A stretch of DNA of 21,568 bases from Flavobacteriales bacterium UBA5869. GTDB taxonomy: Bacteria > Bacteroidota > Bacteroidia > Flavobacteriales_D > Crocinitomicaceae. The DNA lies in contig DJFP01000286.1 in assembly GCA_002432565.1 (NCBI GenBank), positions 1 to 21,568 on the forward strand, written 5' to 3'. Positions within the stretch are counted from its first letter, which is position 1, and each line of letters starts with the position of its first letter. The translations under genes and the position numbers were made by a program. Under the pieces are notes generated by a model, which was given only the letters and a program-made list of their open reading frames with translations, made no database searches and had not been told where the DNA came from. Shown piece after piece: positions 14,692 to 21,568 of the stretch.

Positions 14692-14789
14692 GATGCTAAC
14701 CTTGCTCTGCCGTCTGCGTGCCGCTGAAGCTTTAGCAGAGGCGCAAACGGTTATGCATAGGTGAAGAGCTTTAGCGCAAGCATTTTAGT
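14692..14789. repeat. Dispersed intergenic repeat, copy B (expanded)
   Basis: It matches copy A (12622-12688) at both flanks and over an identical 23-base core at 14759-14781. About 38 extra bases (14707-14745) contain a second GAAGCTTTAGC palindrome and GGCGCAA, looking like an internal duplication of the core. The repeat lies just before corA. Confidence 0.75.
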
Positions 14790-14811
14790 CATTCACTCAA
14801 AATCTGTCCTT

Positions 14812-15762
14812 ATGATTCGCGTATTTTACACACACGAAAATGAGCTGGTTTGGGAAAAATATCCTGAAAAAGCGGTTCTCGACCCCAAAAGAAATTATTT
14901 ATGGATCGATCTGCTTCACGCCAGTCAGGAAGAGAAAGACCAGGTGTGTGAGTTCTTCAAGGTAAAATTGCCGACTTACAAAGAAGCGGTAGAAATTGAA
15001 AGCAGTTCGCGTTACTCGGAGGACCATATCTCGATTAAAGCCAACAGTGGTTTCCTCAAAGAAGCAGATACGCCCAAGATCCATCAGGTTTCCTTTTTGT
15101 TGAAAGAAAACATTTTATTTACAGTTCGCAACACGGAATTACAGTCTTTCGCAGAAGTAGTTAAAAAGATCAAAGTTGCCAGACAGGATTTCATTCGTTC
15201 GGGATCACAGATTTGGGTCCTGCTTTTGGAAACACGCATTGATCTGGACGCCGATTATATTGAAAGTCTTACCCGCATTACCAATGTCATCAGCCGGAAA
15301 GTACAGAGCCTATCCGATCCCGAAGAAAAAACGCTGCGCAAGATTGCTGAACTGCAGGAAAACACCATTTTAATCCGTGAAAGTGTTACAGACAAGCAGC
15401 GCTTAATTTCTGCGTTGCTGCGCTCGCCTTTTATTGATGCAGAAACAGGTGAACGTCTCCGCGTTATTATGAAAGACATTACTTCCCTGCTCCAGCATAC
15501 GCAATTCAGTTTTGAACGACTGGAATATTTGCAGGATACTTTAATGGGTTTGGTGAATATCGAACAAAATAAGATTATTAAGATCTTTACAGTGGTTTCG
15601 GTCATATTCATGCCGCCAACATTAATCGCAAGTGTATATGGAATGAATTTCAGAGTCATGCCTGAATTGAATTTTTCATTCGGTTATCCGGCAGCGATAG
15701 TATTGATGATTGCTTCGTCTGCTTTAACCCTGCTTTATTTTAAGCGGAAGAAATGGCTTTAG
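14812..15762 (+). CDS. corA: CorA-family divalent metal (Mg/Co) transporter
   Basis: A 316-residue inner-membrane transporter that moves Mg2+ (also Co2+ or Ni2+) down the electrochemical gradient as a pentamer. It has the large cytoplasmic N-terminal alpha-beta domain with long helices (about 130-250), two C-terminal membrane helices and the signature YGMNF (G277-M278-N279) in the loop between them, where hydrated metal is selected. The tail is basic (KRKKWL), as usual. Length fits the family. An in-frame GTG at 14761 would extend it by 17 residues, but those codons lie inside the dispersed repeat, so I place the start at ATG 14812 (MIRVFYTHEN). It converges with the yceI genes; a hairpin just after the stop separates them. 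Confidence 0.92.
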   Translation: MIRVFYTHENELVWEKYPEKAVLDPKRNYLWIDLLHASQEEKDQVCEFFKVKLPTYKEAVEIESSSRYSEDHISIKANSGFLKEADTPKIHQVSFLLKENILFTVRNTELQSFAEVVKKIKVARQDFIRSGSQIWVLLLETRIDLDADYIESLTRITNVISRKVQSLSDPEEKTLRKIAELQENTILIRESVTDKQRLISALLRSPFIDAETGERLRVIMKDITSLLQHTQFSFERLEYLQDTLMGLVNIEQNKIIKIFTVVSVIFMPPTLIASVYGMNFRVMPELNFSFGYPAAIVLMIASSALTLLYFKRKKWL

Positions 15763-15774
15763 TAATTACGAATT

Positions 15775-15803
15775 AAAAAGCCTTCATCAATTGACGAAGG
15801 CTT
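15775..15803 (-). terminator. Terminator between convergent corA and yceI genes
   Basis: AAGCCTTC (15778-15785) pairs with GAAGGCTT (15796-15803), an 8-base-pair perfect stem around a self-complementary TCAATTGA. Read on the minus strand the stem is followed by TTTTT (plus-strand A run 15775-15779), so it terminates the yceI transcript; it may also slow corA read-through. Confidence 0.75.
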
Positions 15804-15815
15804 CAATAGTATTAT

Positions 15816-15854
15816 TGTCAGCTGTGGCTGACATATGTCGAAAGCAGTGCTTTC
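15816..15854. other. Two further hairpins between yceI stop and terminator
   Basis: TGTCAGC (15816-15822) pairs with GCTGACA (15827-15833) around a 4-base loop. GAAAGC (15840-15845) pairs with GCTTTC (15849-15854) around AGT. Together with the terminator at 15775-15803 they put three small stems in about 80 bases after the yceI stop, possibly 3' stabilising structures. Confidence 0.5.
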
Positions 15855-15856
15855 TC

Positions 15857-16387
15857 TTATTTCGTTACCGGTATCGTTACGTTGATCTTAATGGAACTTC
15901 CGACGTCTCCGCCAGGTTTTCCAACATTGTAAGTCGAACGATCGATGGAGAAAGAAGAAGCAATTTTCCCTTTACTCCCTGATTTTGTAAAAGTGAATGG
16001 GATTGTGATTTCCTTTGTCACATCTTTCACAGTCAGTTTTCCTTTAGCGGCATAACCATTCTCTTTCTTTTCAATAGAAGAAGAAGTGAATTTGATGTTC
16101 GGGTATTTATCCGCATTGAACCACTCTGCACCAAGGGCATGTTTGTTTTGCAAACCATTCCCGGTATTGATCGAATTCACATCAATGGTAAAAACGAATT
16201 TGGATTCGGACAACTTAGCTTCATCAAAATTGACAGTTCCACTAAGTGTTTTAAAGATCCCGTTCACTCCCTTTGCAGAGAAATCTACCGAGTAATCTTT
16301 CCCGATCTTCCAGGTTTTTACCTGTGTGAAAGCAAATACTCCCCCAACCAGGAGGAGTATTGCCATTAAAAAGATACTTCTTTTCAT
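15857..16387 (-). CDS. YceI-family periplasmic protein (distal copy)
   Basis: A 176-residue protein with a signal peptide or anchor (MKRSIFLMAILLLVGGVFA). The rest follows the YceI pattern: WKIGKDYSVDFSAKGVNGIFKTLSGTVNFD, then FTIDVNSINTGNGLQNKHALGAEWFNADKYPNIKF, KGKLTVKDVTKEITIPFTF and a final Ser-rich strand. YceI proteins form a lipocalin-like beta barrel that binds a long polyisoprenoid chain in its cavity. The physiological role in this organism is unknown. The start lies 2 bases after the stop of the other yceI copy, so both are translated from one transcript. The two copies are clearly diverged. Confidence 0.9.
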   Translation of the reverse strand: MKRSIFLMAILLLVGGVFAFTQVKTWKIGKDYSVDFSAKGVNGIFKTLSGTVNFDEAKLSESKFVFTIDVNSINTGNGLQNKHALGAEWFNADKYPNIKFTSSSIEKKENGYAAKGKLTVKDVTKEITIPFTFTKSGSKGKIASSFSIDRSTYNVGKPGGDVGSSIKINVTIPVTK

Positions 16388-16389
16388 GA

Positions 16390-16974
16390 TTATTCTTTCA
16401 CCAATTCCAAGTCAGCAGTAACGTTTACTTCTTTGCTCAATCCTGGGTTCTCATCTCCGATTTTGAAGTCTAATCTGTTGATTGTTCCGGTCATTTTGAA
16501 ACCACTTACTTCTTTTTTGTTCATTGGATGCGTAACTGTTCCGTTGTGAACTGCAGTCATGGTGATTTCTTTTGTAATTCCGTGTAATGTCAAGTCTCCA
16601 ACAACTTTATATTCGTTTTTAGACTTTGCAGCTTTTGTAAAAGATTTGCTTACGAAAGTGAATTTCGGGTATTTCTCAGCGTCGAAGAAATCAGCACTTT
16701 TCAAGTGGTTATCACGCATTTCGTTTGCTGTGTTGATACTTGCGATATCACCTGTTAATTCAACTTTTGCATCCGAAAAATCTTCTTTTGTGGCAGTCAT
16801 TTTAACTTCATACGTGTTAAAGCTACCGTTGAAATCGGAAATACCCATGTGTTTTACTGTAAACCCAAGTCTTGAGTGAGATGCATCAGAAGACCAGATA
16901 GAAGATGTTGCAACTGTGAAAGACAATGCTAAACCTGCAAAAGCAGCTGCGATAATTGTAACTGAACGTTTCAT
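16390..16974 (-). CDS. YceI-family periplasmic protein (proximal copy)
   Basis: A 194-residue secreted protein with a signal peptide (MKRSVTIIAAAFAGLALSF, cleavage near 22). It has the canonical YceI layout: WSSDASHSRLGFTVKHMGISDFNGSF, ASINTANEMRDNHLKSADFFDAEKYPKFTF, VVGDLTLHGITKEITM and FKIGDENPGLSKEVNVTADLEL. Binding of polyisoprenoid lipid in a beta-barrel pocket is known for the family. The start ATG is preceded by an A/C-rich leader made of CAAA-type repeats (16975-16995), typical of efficient Bacteroidota translation starts. Adjacent duplicates suggest either two ligands or a heteromeric pair. It may be co-transcribed with the membrane protein gene 87 bases upstream. Confidence 0.93.
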   Translation of the reverse strand: MKRSVTIIAAAFAGLALSFTVATSSIWSSDASHSRLGFTVKHMGISDFNGSFNTYEVKMTATKEDFSDAKVELTGDIASINTANEMRDNHLKSADFFDAEKYPKFTFVSKSFTKAAKSKNEYKVVGDLTLHGITKEITMTAVHNGTVTHPMNKKEVSGFKMTGTINRLDFKIGDENPGLSKEVNVTADLELVKE

Positions 16975-17061
16975 GTTTGTTTTGTTTGTTTGTTATTATT
17001 TGAATTATTAGTCATCTGCACCAGCAGATATTAAATGAATCAGTTGAAGCTGATTTACTAT

Positions 17062-17466
17062 TTAATTACGTGATTCGTGTTTCCAAAAGAATGGAACCAG
17101 AGCTAAAAAGCTCAAAGCAGGGAAGAAATGCATCGGAACAGCAAGTCCGGGGAACATTTCCGGGAATTCAACATCCAACGGAAGTTTGAATGACAACACT
17201 CCGATGATGCTTGCAAAACTTAGCATGCAATATAGCACATTTAAGATCGGAATCAAAAGCGGTCGTTTCAATCGGGCAGCAATCACATATCCCAATGCCA
17301 TCAGAATACACCCGATCATACAGGCCATAATCATTCCCGACGCGTTCAACACCGTATGGAAATCAATGTAAAAAGCGTCACTGTATACTTTGTTGTATAG
17401 CATACTTACTCCTGATGCTACTATTCCGCTGGTTACACCCAACAAGATTCCTTTCTTTAGATTCAT
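17062..17466 (-). CDS. Four-helix membrane protein upstream of the yceI pair
   Basis: A 134-residue hydrophobic protein with probable membrane helices at about 5-25, 38-62, 70-92 and 107-128, and short charged ends (MNLKK, WKHESRN). It resembles small DUF4199/DUF4345-type Bacteroidota membrane proteins in layout, but I cannot name the family. It has its own minus-strand promoter (TAGGTTTG at 17493-17486) and is followed after 87 bases by the yceI genes, which show no perfect promoter box of their own, so all three may share a transcript. A link to isoprenoid or redox lipid metabolism is only guilt by association. Confidence 0.72.
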   Translation of the reverse strand: MNLKKGILLGVTSGIVASGVSMLYNKVYSDAFYIDFHTVLNASGMIMACMIGCILMALGYVIAARLKRPLLIPILNVLYCMLSFASIIGVLSFKLPLDVEFPEMFPGLAVPMHFFPALSFLALVPFFWKHESRN

Positions 17467-17485
17467 GCACTTGTTTTTAGAAATA

Positions 17486-17493
17486 CAAACCTA
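17486..17493 (-). promoter_or_regulatory. Promoter of the membrane protein-yceI-yceI operon
   Basis: TAGGTTTG (minus strand, 17493 to 17486) matches TAnnTTTG. A TTTG lies 21 bases upstream as the -33 element. The ATG at 17466 follows 19 bases later. Confidence 0.6.
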
Positions 17494-17626
17494 GGTAAAT
17501 ATTTCCATTGTAACCAAATTAATTTCTTACGGATACCAGTATACTTTTTGAAACCTATTGAATTTAGGGAAGTTGGTGAGCAAATTGACTGCTTTTTTAA
17601 TGAATATTTAACAATTATACCATTAT

Positions 17627-18646
17627 TTAATCCAATACTTTTTGAAGAACATTACTTGAAGGTAAAGGAGCATTTGCACTAATTATCCGGTGATTCGGAT
17701 CTAAGATAATATACCTGGGAATGTAAGTTATCCCATATGCTTCCAACTGTTTTTCATGGGGTTTGTCGATATAGATCTGATTGGGAATCTTGGAATCTTT
17801 TGCAACAGCAAGCCATTCTTCTGGACTACAAAATGCCCCTACACTAATAAAATTGACTTCTTTCCCATACAGCATTTGAAATTCTTCCAACTGTGGAAAC
17901 TCAGCTCTGCAGGGACCGCACCAAGTGGCCCAAAAATCAATGACAGTAATCTTTCCTTTGAAATCCGATAATTTAACAGGATCTCCTTTTATATTCATTC
18001 CACTTAATTCCGGAGCTTGTTGATTGGTCAACCCCACAATGCGCGTGTTCATCAGATGTTTTAAACGGATAAAGTCCTGATGCATTGCTTTTTCAGCTTC
18101 TAACTGAACATTAGCCTCATTCACGCAACTTTTTAACTCAGGAAAGCGCTTTAAATACGAATCTCGTATTTCCTCGTATGATGTCAATTCCTGTTCATAT
18201 TCTGAAAAGATATGCAGTGTATCCGGATTATACTGAGATTGAATTATCTTATTATGAATAGCTTCTTTTATCAGCTCTAATTGATGTAACGCCGTATTAC
18301 GATCAGCACCAAGTCCTTTTATTACCAGGGTTTCATCAAAAAAACGCTTATCGGTTTCAATGGTTAATTGGTCGCCCGGCATTACTACCAGGTTCAAACC
18401 ATCTGAGCCATCAAATAAAAAAACGGACTTAACTCCTTTAGGTTCCAGCTTCAAATCAAAGTTTCCGTCCGGACTCAATAAACAGCTGTCTATTTTCTTC
18501 ATTTTTTGAACTCCTTCATTAGTCTCCATCGAATGTAGGTATATTGTTCCGTCAAAGGCATGATGAATGGTTCCCTTTATCAAAACCTGCTGACTGAGAA
18601 CAGGCCAGGTTAAAAACGGTAATAAGATAATTATCAATTTATTCAT
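17627..18646 (-). CDS. TlpA-type thioredoxin-fold protein with N-terminal DUF4369-like domain
   Basis: A 339-residue exported protein. The signal peptide is MNKLIIILLPFLTWPVLS. Residues about 20-110 look like the DUF4369 beta domain common in Bacteroidota (IKGTIHHAFDGTIYLHS, VVMPGDQLTIETD). A helical linker (115-205) with charged residues follows, then a thioredoxin domain from about 210 with W-C243-G-P-C246 in FWATWCGPCRAEF and the cis-proline loop YIPRYI. Proteins of this TlpA/ResA class reduce disulfides in the periplasm, for instance on apocytochrome c or other envelope clients. The specific client is unknown. The start lies 9 bases after the ogt stop, so co-transcription with ogt is likely. 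Confidence 0.9.
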   Translation of the reverse strand: MNKLIIILLPFLTWPVLSQQVLIKGTIHHAFDGTIYLHSMETNEGVQKMKKIDSCLLSPDGNFDLKLEPKGVKSVFLFDGSDGLNLVVMPGDQLTIETDKRFFDETLVIKGLGADRNTALHQLELIKEAIHNKIIQSQYNPDTLHIFSEYEQELTSYEEIRDSYLKRFPELKSCVNEANVQLEAEKAMHQDFIRLKHLMNTRIVGLTNQQAPELSGMNIKGDPVKLSDFKGKITVIDFWATWCGPCRAEFPQLEEFQMLYGKEVNFISVGAFCSPEEWLAVAKDSKIPNQIYIDKPHEKQLEAYGITYIPRYIILDPNHRIISANAPLPSSNVLQKVLD

Positions 18647-18655
18647 TTGTATAGG

Positions 18656-19180
18656 TTAAAACAATTCCAATTGCTCCCCGAAGTTCATCCCCTCCAATTG
18701 CAACAGTTTTTGTTTGGCTTTCAAACCACCGGCGTAACCGGTGAGGCTGCCGTCGCTTCCTATGACCCGGTGACAGGGAACAATGATCGAAATAGCATTT
18801 GCACCGTTTGCTGTTGCTACTGCACGAATGGCTTTTTCATCTCCAAGAATACGGGACAGCTCCAGGTAACTGGTTGTTTTTCCATAAGGAATAGTCAGCA
18901 GTTTTTCCCAAACGGATTTCTGGAAATCACTTCCAACAAATAACAGCGGAAGATCGAAAGTTGTTCGTTCCCGGGCAAAGTACTCATTGAGCTGTGATTT
19001 CGTTTCATTCAGCAATTCGGTTTCCTCGAGCTTAAACTCGGCATTCAGTGCAGTTTGGATCCGGTTATCGACCTGGTCGCGCATTTTACGGTATTTCCAG
19101 TCGCATAAACACAATTCTCCACCGGATTGACCCAGAACGAGTTCTCCGTAAGGAGTATGGAAGTATTGCAGGTAAATCAT
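18656..19180 (-). CDS. ogt: Methylated-DNA-[protein]-cysteine S-methyltransferase
   Basis: A 174-residue suicide DNA-repair enzyme that removes methyl groups from O6-methylguanine (and O4-methylthymine) by irreversible transfer to its own cysteine. The active-site motif is PCHRV with C136 as acceptor. IPYGKTTSY (97-105) and RAVATANGANAISIIVP (119-135) are the conserved helix-turn-helix and Asn-hinge blocks. The N-terminal 80 residues are the usual variable RNase H-like part. There is no fused AdaA/AlkA domain, so it acts alone, without Ada-type regulation. The ATG start is natural; a near-consensus box (TCATTTTG) lies about 10 bases upstream on the minus strand. Confidence 0.95.
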   Translation of the reverse strand: MIYLQYFHTPYGELVLGQSGGELCLCDWKYRKMRDQVDNRIQTALNAEFKLEETELLNETKSQLNEYFARERTTFDLPLLFVGSDFQKSVWEKLLTIPYGKTTSYLELSRILGDEKAIRAVATANGANAISIIVPCHRVIGSDGSLTGYAGGLKAKQKLLQLEGMNFGEQLELF

Positions 19181-19201
19181 GATTTAATTCAAAATGATGA
19201 A

Positions 19202-19217
19202 TCCCGAAGTATCGGGA
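19202..19217. repeat. Short palindrome TCCCGA-AGTA-TCGGGA
   Basis: Six-base arms 19202-19207 and 19212-19217 around a 4-base loop, 22 bases upstream of the ogt start. The motif ATCCCGATACTTCGGGAT is, from memory, widespread between flavobacterial genes, so it is probably a member of a dispersed family. Confidence 0.5.
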
Positions 19218-19245
19218 CTAGTTGCAAAATGCAAAAGTTGAATAT

Positions 19246-19462
19246 ACTAAAATTGCCGTGAATTACTAATAAGCATTCACGGCAATTTGTCAGGTAGTAG
19301 TGGTTGGTTTGGAAGATGAATAGTGGTTAGGCTTCATCTAACAGTGGTAAGGTGGTTGGTGAATAGTGATCGGGTCGGTTAGTGGTGATTTAGGTTAAGT
19401 TGATTAGTAAATGGATTGGTTGTTCATTGTCCTTAGAAATTGTCTCATTGTTTTCATTTTGA
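19246..19462 (-). ncRNA. Candidate small RNA, C/A-rich, with own promoter and terminator
   Basis: On the minus strand a perfect TATCTTTG (19475 to 19468) would start a transcript near 19462. About 170 bases of strikingly G-poor, C/A-rich sequence follow, with CCACT recurring four times (plus-strand AGTGG at 19299, 19322, 19343, 19381) and TCACT once. One hairpin (AGATGAA/TTCATCT, 19314-19339) exposes a C/A-rich loop. The transcript ends at a 14-base-pair perfect stem (19250-19263 with 19275-19288) followed by a short T run. No long frame exists; a 17-codon ORF (19457-19404) starts close to the predicted 5' end. Its length of about 215 bases, single promoter and terminator fit an independent small RNA; expression is not shown. 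Confidence 0.5.
19250..19288 (-). terminator. 14-base-pair perfect stem ending the small-RNA candidate
   Basis: AAATTGCCGTGAAT (19250-19263) and ATTCACGGCAATTT (19275-19288) are exact complements around an 11-base loop. On the minus strand four T residues follow directly. The stem would also shield ogt from upstream read-through. Confidence 0.65.
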
Positions 19463-19467
19463 TAAGA

Positions 19468-19475
19468 CAAAGATA
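19468..19475 (-). promoter_or_regulatory. -7 box of the small-RNA candidate
   Basis: TATCTTTG on the minus strand, identical to the rlmN box at 498-505. I see no TTG at the expected -33 distance. No protein gene of ordinary length follows it before the terminator at 19250. Confidence 0.5.
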
Positions 19476-19698
19476 CGGGGGTAGAACGTAGTGTATTTAC
19501 GTCCTATAAGGTCTAGTGAAAAAAGTTTGAAAAACCAGTAAAATCAATGCTTTCAGGGAAAATAAATTTACAAAAAAAGAATGTTTTTTTTAGCTGAAAT
19601 CAGGAGCAAAATCACCGCTTTACAATCTCCTGTGCTGGTCGTCGATTTTCACCAAATAAACACTGTGATGAGATCCGCCAAAACCTATCGGAAATAAA

Positions 19699-21568
19699 TT
19701 ACAATTTTATAATTTTCTGAGTTGTTCTTTTACCGGTTGACAAGTGCGTTGCCGATACGAGGTATGTTCCGGGAGAAACAGCAGATAGGTCAATATATGC
19801 CTTATCATATCCTGTTCGGGCAAAAACCGTTAGTCCGGAAATGGATTCAACGGCGACATCATACATACCAGCTTCCAAATTCAACCGGACTTGATCGGTA
19901 AACGGATTCGGGTAGCAGAATGGGTTTTGAATATCCATTTCTTTCAACCCCAGATCTGTCAGGTTTTCCATCACCACAATCCTTCCCCCGGCATCGTAGA
20001 TCAATTCCGGTTTATTCGATCCGAATAAATCTGCTGAAGTTATCCTGGTAGCTATCGAAAAACTTGTACCACCCAACAACTCAAATGTATAAGCATTGGA
20101 AAAACCGGTACCGGATAAATTTTCCCAATAAACCAGTTCACCGGTTTGTTCGGAGGCAGCAACCATATCAAAATCACCATCCAGGTCAAAATCATTCGAA
20201 TGAATCGTACTGTAAGAAGTGGTTCCCGGAGCCTGTATCAAATGCATGGAAAACACAGCATTCCCATCATTTTCATACCACTCGATCCCTTGATAATTAT
20301 TAACCAGTACCAGGTCAGTATCGCCGTCCTGGTCAAAGTCAACCGTTTCAAAAGAAGTGGTATGCGGTAAACCGGTAAGAACAGCAGCCGGAGCAAAGTT
20401 TCCTGCTCCCAGATTTCGAAGCCATTTAAAATCGGGGTTCATAGAGAATAATACATCCTTCAATCCGTCACCGTCTATATCTTTTACTGCCAACTCCCGC
20501 CAGACCATGTTCTGTCCGAGATTCTCCAAAACCACACGTTGAAATGTGCCGTTTCCGTTATTCTTGTAAAGAACAATCAGGTAAGCAGAGCTATCGAAAG
20601 AATAAGCATTCGATAAAACATCCAAAAAACCATCATTGTTAATATCTGCCAGAGTCATCGGCGCAACAAATTCATCTGTAGAATCTATAAAAACTTCCGT
20701 AAAATTTCCCGTCCCGTCATTCATAAAGGCAATCGTTTCGCGATCAGGTTCATTTCTTGCACCTATGGCGTCCATATCACCATCATTATCCAAATCTCCT
20801 ACAGACATTGCAGTTGCTCCAGCGGGCCTTTGATCCATTAAATGCTGATGACCAAACTCACCGTTCCCCAATCCTTCAAACCAGGAAAAATTCCCCATCT
20901 GGCTTACAATATCTGCTTTACCATCCTGATTCAGATCAGAAACAGACAATACTACAGGCGGCCATTGGTTGTTCCCTGTCAGGAATGTTCCCAAAAATGA
21001 GATCGAATCAAATACTCCGGAATTATTTTTCCAAACAGAAACATTTCCATAATCGGTTATAATGTCTTCCATGGTATCCGAATCCATGTGTGAAGCGAGT
21101 ATTGCTTCACATACCTCATCCCGGACGATCTGTAAATTCGAGAAATCTCCGGAATTATTTTCAAACCATCGGGCCTTATATCCGCTGAGGCAAAGCACAT
21201 CTGTCTGCCCGTCATTATTGACATCCGTTAAATTCAAAGAATGAAGATCCGCTCCAACGCTTTCAATGATCTGCAAAGTATCTATCGAGCCATCTCCTTG
21301 ATTTTCCAGTAGAAATAAATCGGAATTCCTGGAAGCAACCACATCCGGATCACCATCATTGTCAAAATCTCCGCAAACCACATCATTAACCGAGTAAACT
21401 ACCGCCAAAAGCTCTTCGTTCGCGAAAATACCGCTTCCTGTATTTCTCTTCCACAAAACCACATGATCTCCCTGGATACCAAAAACGATATCCAATTTTC
21501 CATCTCCGTTTTGATCTGAAAGACTTGCGTGTATATGACTGGGACTTCCCTGGAAAATATAATTGACG
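19699..21568 (-). CDS. FG-GAP/VCBS-repeat protein with C-terminal T9SS sorting domain (5' end outside window)
   Basis: At least 622 codons; the frame stays open to the window edge, so the TTG at 21495 is internal (a leucine in NGDGKLDIVFG). The protein is a string of calcium-loop repeats: DFDNDGDPDVV, DVNNDGQTDVL, DLNQDGKADIV, DLDNDGDMDAI, DINNDGFLDVL, DIDGDGLKDVL, DFDQDGDTDLV and DFDLDGDFDMV, each followed by a 'W-F/Y-x-N' strand, as in FG-GAP/VCBS beta-propellers. The last 80 residues (FCYPNPFTDQVRLNLEAG to TTQKIIKL) are a T9SS type A sorting domain, which directs export across the outer membrane and removal of the tail. One repeat (HMDSDTMEDII) has a degenerate loop. It is likely a secreted or cell-surface protein; ligand or substrate is unknown. 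Confidence 0.9.
   Translation of the reverse strand, partial: VNYIFQGSPSHIHASLSDQNGDGKLDIVFGIQGDHVVLWKRNTGSGIFANEELLAVVYSVNDVVCGDFDNDGDPDVVASRNSDLFLLENQGDGSIDTLQIIESVGADLHSLNLTDVNNDGQTDVLCLSGYKARWFENNSGDFSNLQIVRDEVCEAILASHMDSDTMEDIITDYGNVSVWKNNSGVFDSISFLGTFLTGNNQWPPVVLSVSDLNQDGKADIVSQMGNFSWFEGLGNGEFGHQHLMDQRPAGATAMSVGDLDNDGDMDAIGARNEPDRETIAFMNDGTGNFTEVFIDSTDEFVAPMTLADINNDGFLDVLSNAYSFDSSAYLIVLYKNNGNGTFQRVVLENLGQNMVWRELAVKDIDGDGLKDVLFSMNPDFKWLRNLGAGNFAPAAVLTGLPHTTSFETVDFDQDGDTDLVLVNNYQGIEWYENDGNAVFSMHLIQAPGTTSYSTIHSNDFDLDGDFDMVAASEQTGELVYWENLSGTGFSNAYTFELLGGTSFSIATRITSADLFGSNKPELIYDAGGRIVVMENLTDLGLKEMDIQNPFCYPNPFTDQVRLNLEAGMYDVAVESISGLTVFARTGYDKAYIDLSAVSPGTYLVSATHLSTGKRTTQKIIKL

Larger units (their letters stand above)
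19181..19698. other. 518-base gene-free region between ogt and the T9SS protein gene
   Basis: It holds a short palindrome (19202-19217) and the small-RNA candidate (19246-19462) with its promoter. From 19490 to 19698 it is AT-rich with no coding frame; a weak A-run/T-run hairpin at 19572-19591 could end the T9SS gene transcript on the minus strand. Confidence 0.6.

Noticed and set aside
14761..14811. GTG-initiated extension of corA
   Set aside because: These codons fall mostly inside the dispersed repeat (copy B); the ATG at 14812 matches the CorA family start.
16975..16995. CAAA-type microsatellite before the proximal yceI copy as a phase-variable element
   Set aside because: The run is short and imperfect, lies outside the coding frame, and A/C-rich leaders are normal in Bacteroidota.
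21493..21495. TTG as start of the FG-GAP protein
   Set aside because: It is the leucine of a calcium-loop repeat, and the frame is open to the window end with an intact repeat motif upstream.

Overview
The window looks like chromosome from a member of the Bacteroidota, most likely the order Flavobacteriales. Three things point there: promoters of the TAnnTTTG type with little sign of Shine-Dalgarno sequences, a secreted protein ending in a type IX secretion (T9SS) sorting domain, and a DnaG primase that has lost most of its zinc ligands, as I recall for flavobacterial primases. A Fluviicola/Crocinitomicaceae-like source is plausible but is only an inference. I see no phage, transposase, CRISPR array, rRNA or tRNA. 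Two genes are cut by the window edges: a sulfatase/LtaS-type protein at the left and an FG-GAP/T9SS protein at the right.

Layout, left half: the 3' end of a phosphoglycerol-transferase/sulfatase gene (1-459); rlmN (555-1634) with a strong REP-like terminator palindrome; a long-chain polyprenyl diphosphate synthase (1732-2700), probably nearly leaderless; a small membrane protein on the minus strand (2921-3235); then a tight plus-strand cluster of a MORN-repeat lipoprotein, dnaG and an MscS channel (3408-6939). Next come a DUF5946-like protein (6997-7533), a 400-base gene-free stretch filled with tandem 58-base hairpin repeats, inorganic pyrophosphatase (7940-8626), a secreted DUF2911 protein (8666-9508), a GT-C glycosyltransferase (9567-11069) and a secreted von Willebrand A protein (11121-12542).

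Layout, right half: a membrane-anchored lysozyme-like protein (12770-13942), a secreted NTF2-like protein (14095-14538) and a CorA transporter (14812-15762) are on the plus strand. The minus strand then carries two adjacent yceI genes with an upstream four-helix membrane protein (15857-17466), and an ogt-tlpA pair (17627-19180). A 518-base gap follows that seems to hold a minus-strand small RNA (about 19246-19462), and then the T9SS protein.

Most genes are housekeeping or envelope functions, and no single pathway unites the window. The most unusual material is non-coding: (i) the C/A-rich minus-strand transcript candidate with its own TATCTTTG promoter and terminator hairpin; (ii) the 58-base repeat array, whose truncated last unit runs straight into the pyrophosphatase promoter; (iii) a 20-base block shared exactly by the pyrophosphatase and dnaG-operon promoters; (iv) a second dispersed intergenic repeat family near rlmN, the lysozyme-like gene and corA. 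Several apparent long ORFs start inside promoters or repeats, and I give corrected starts.
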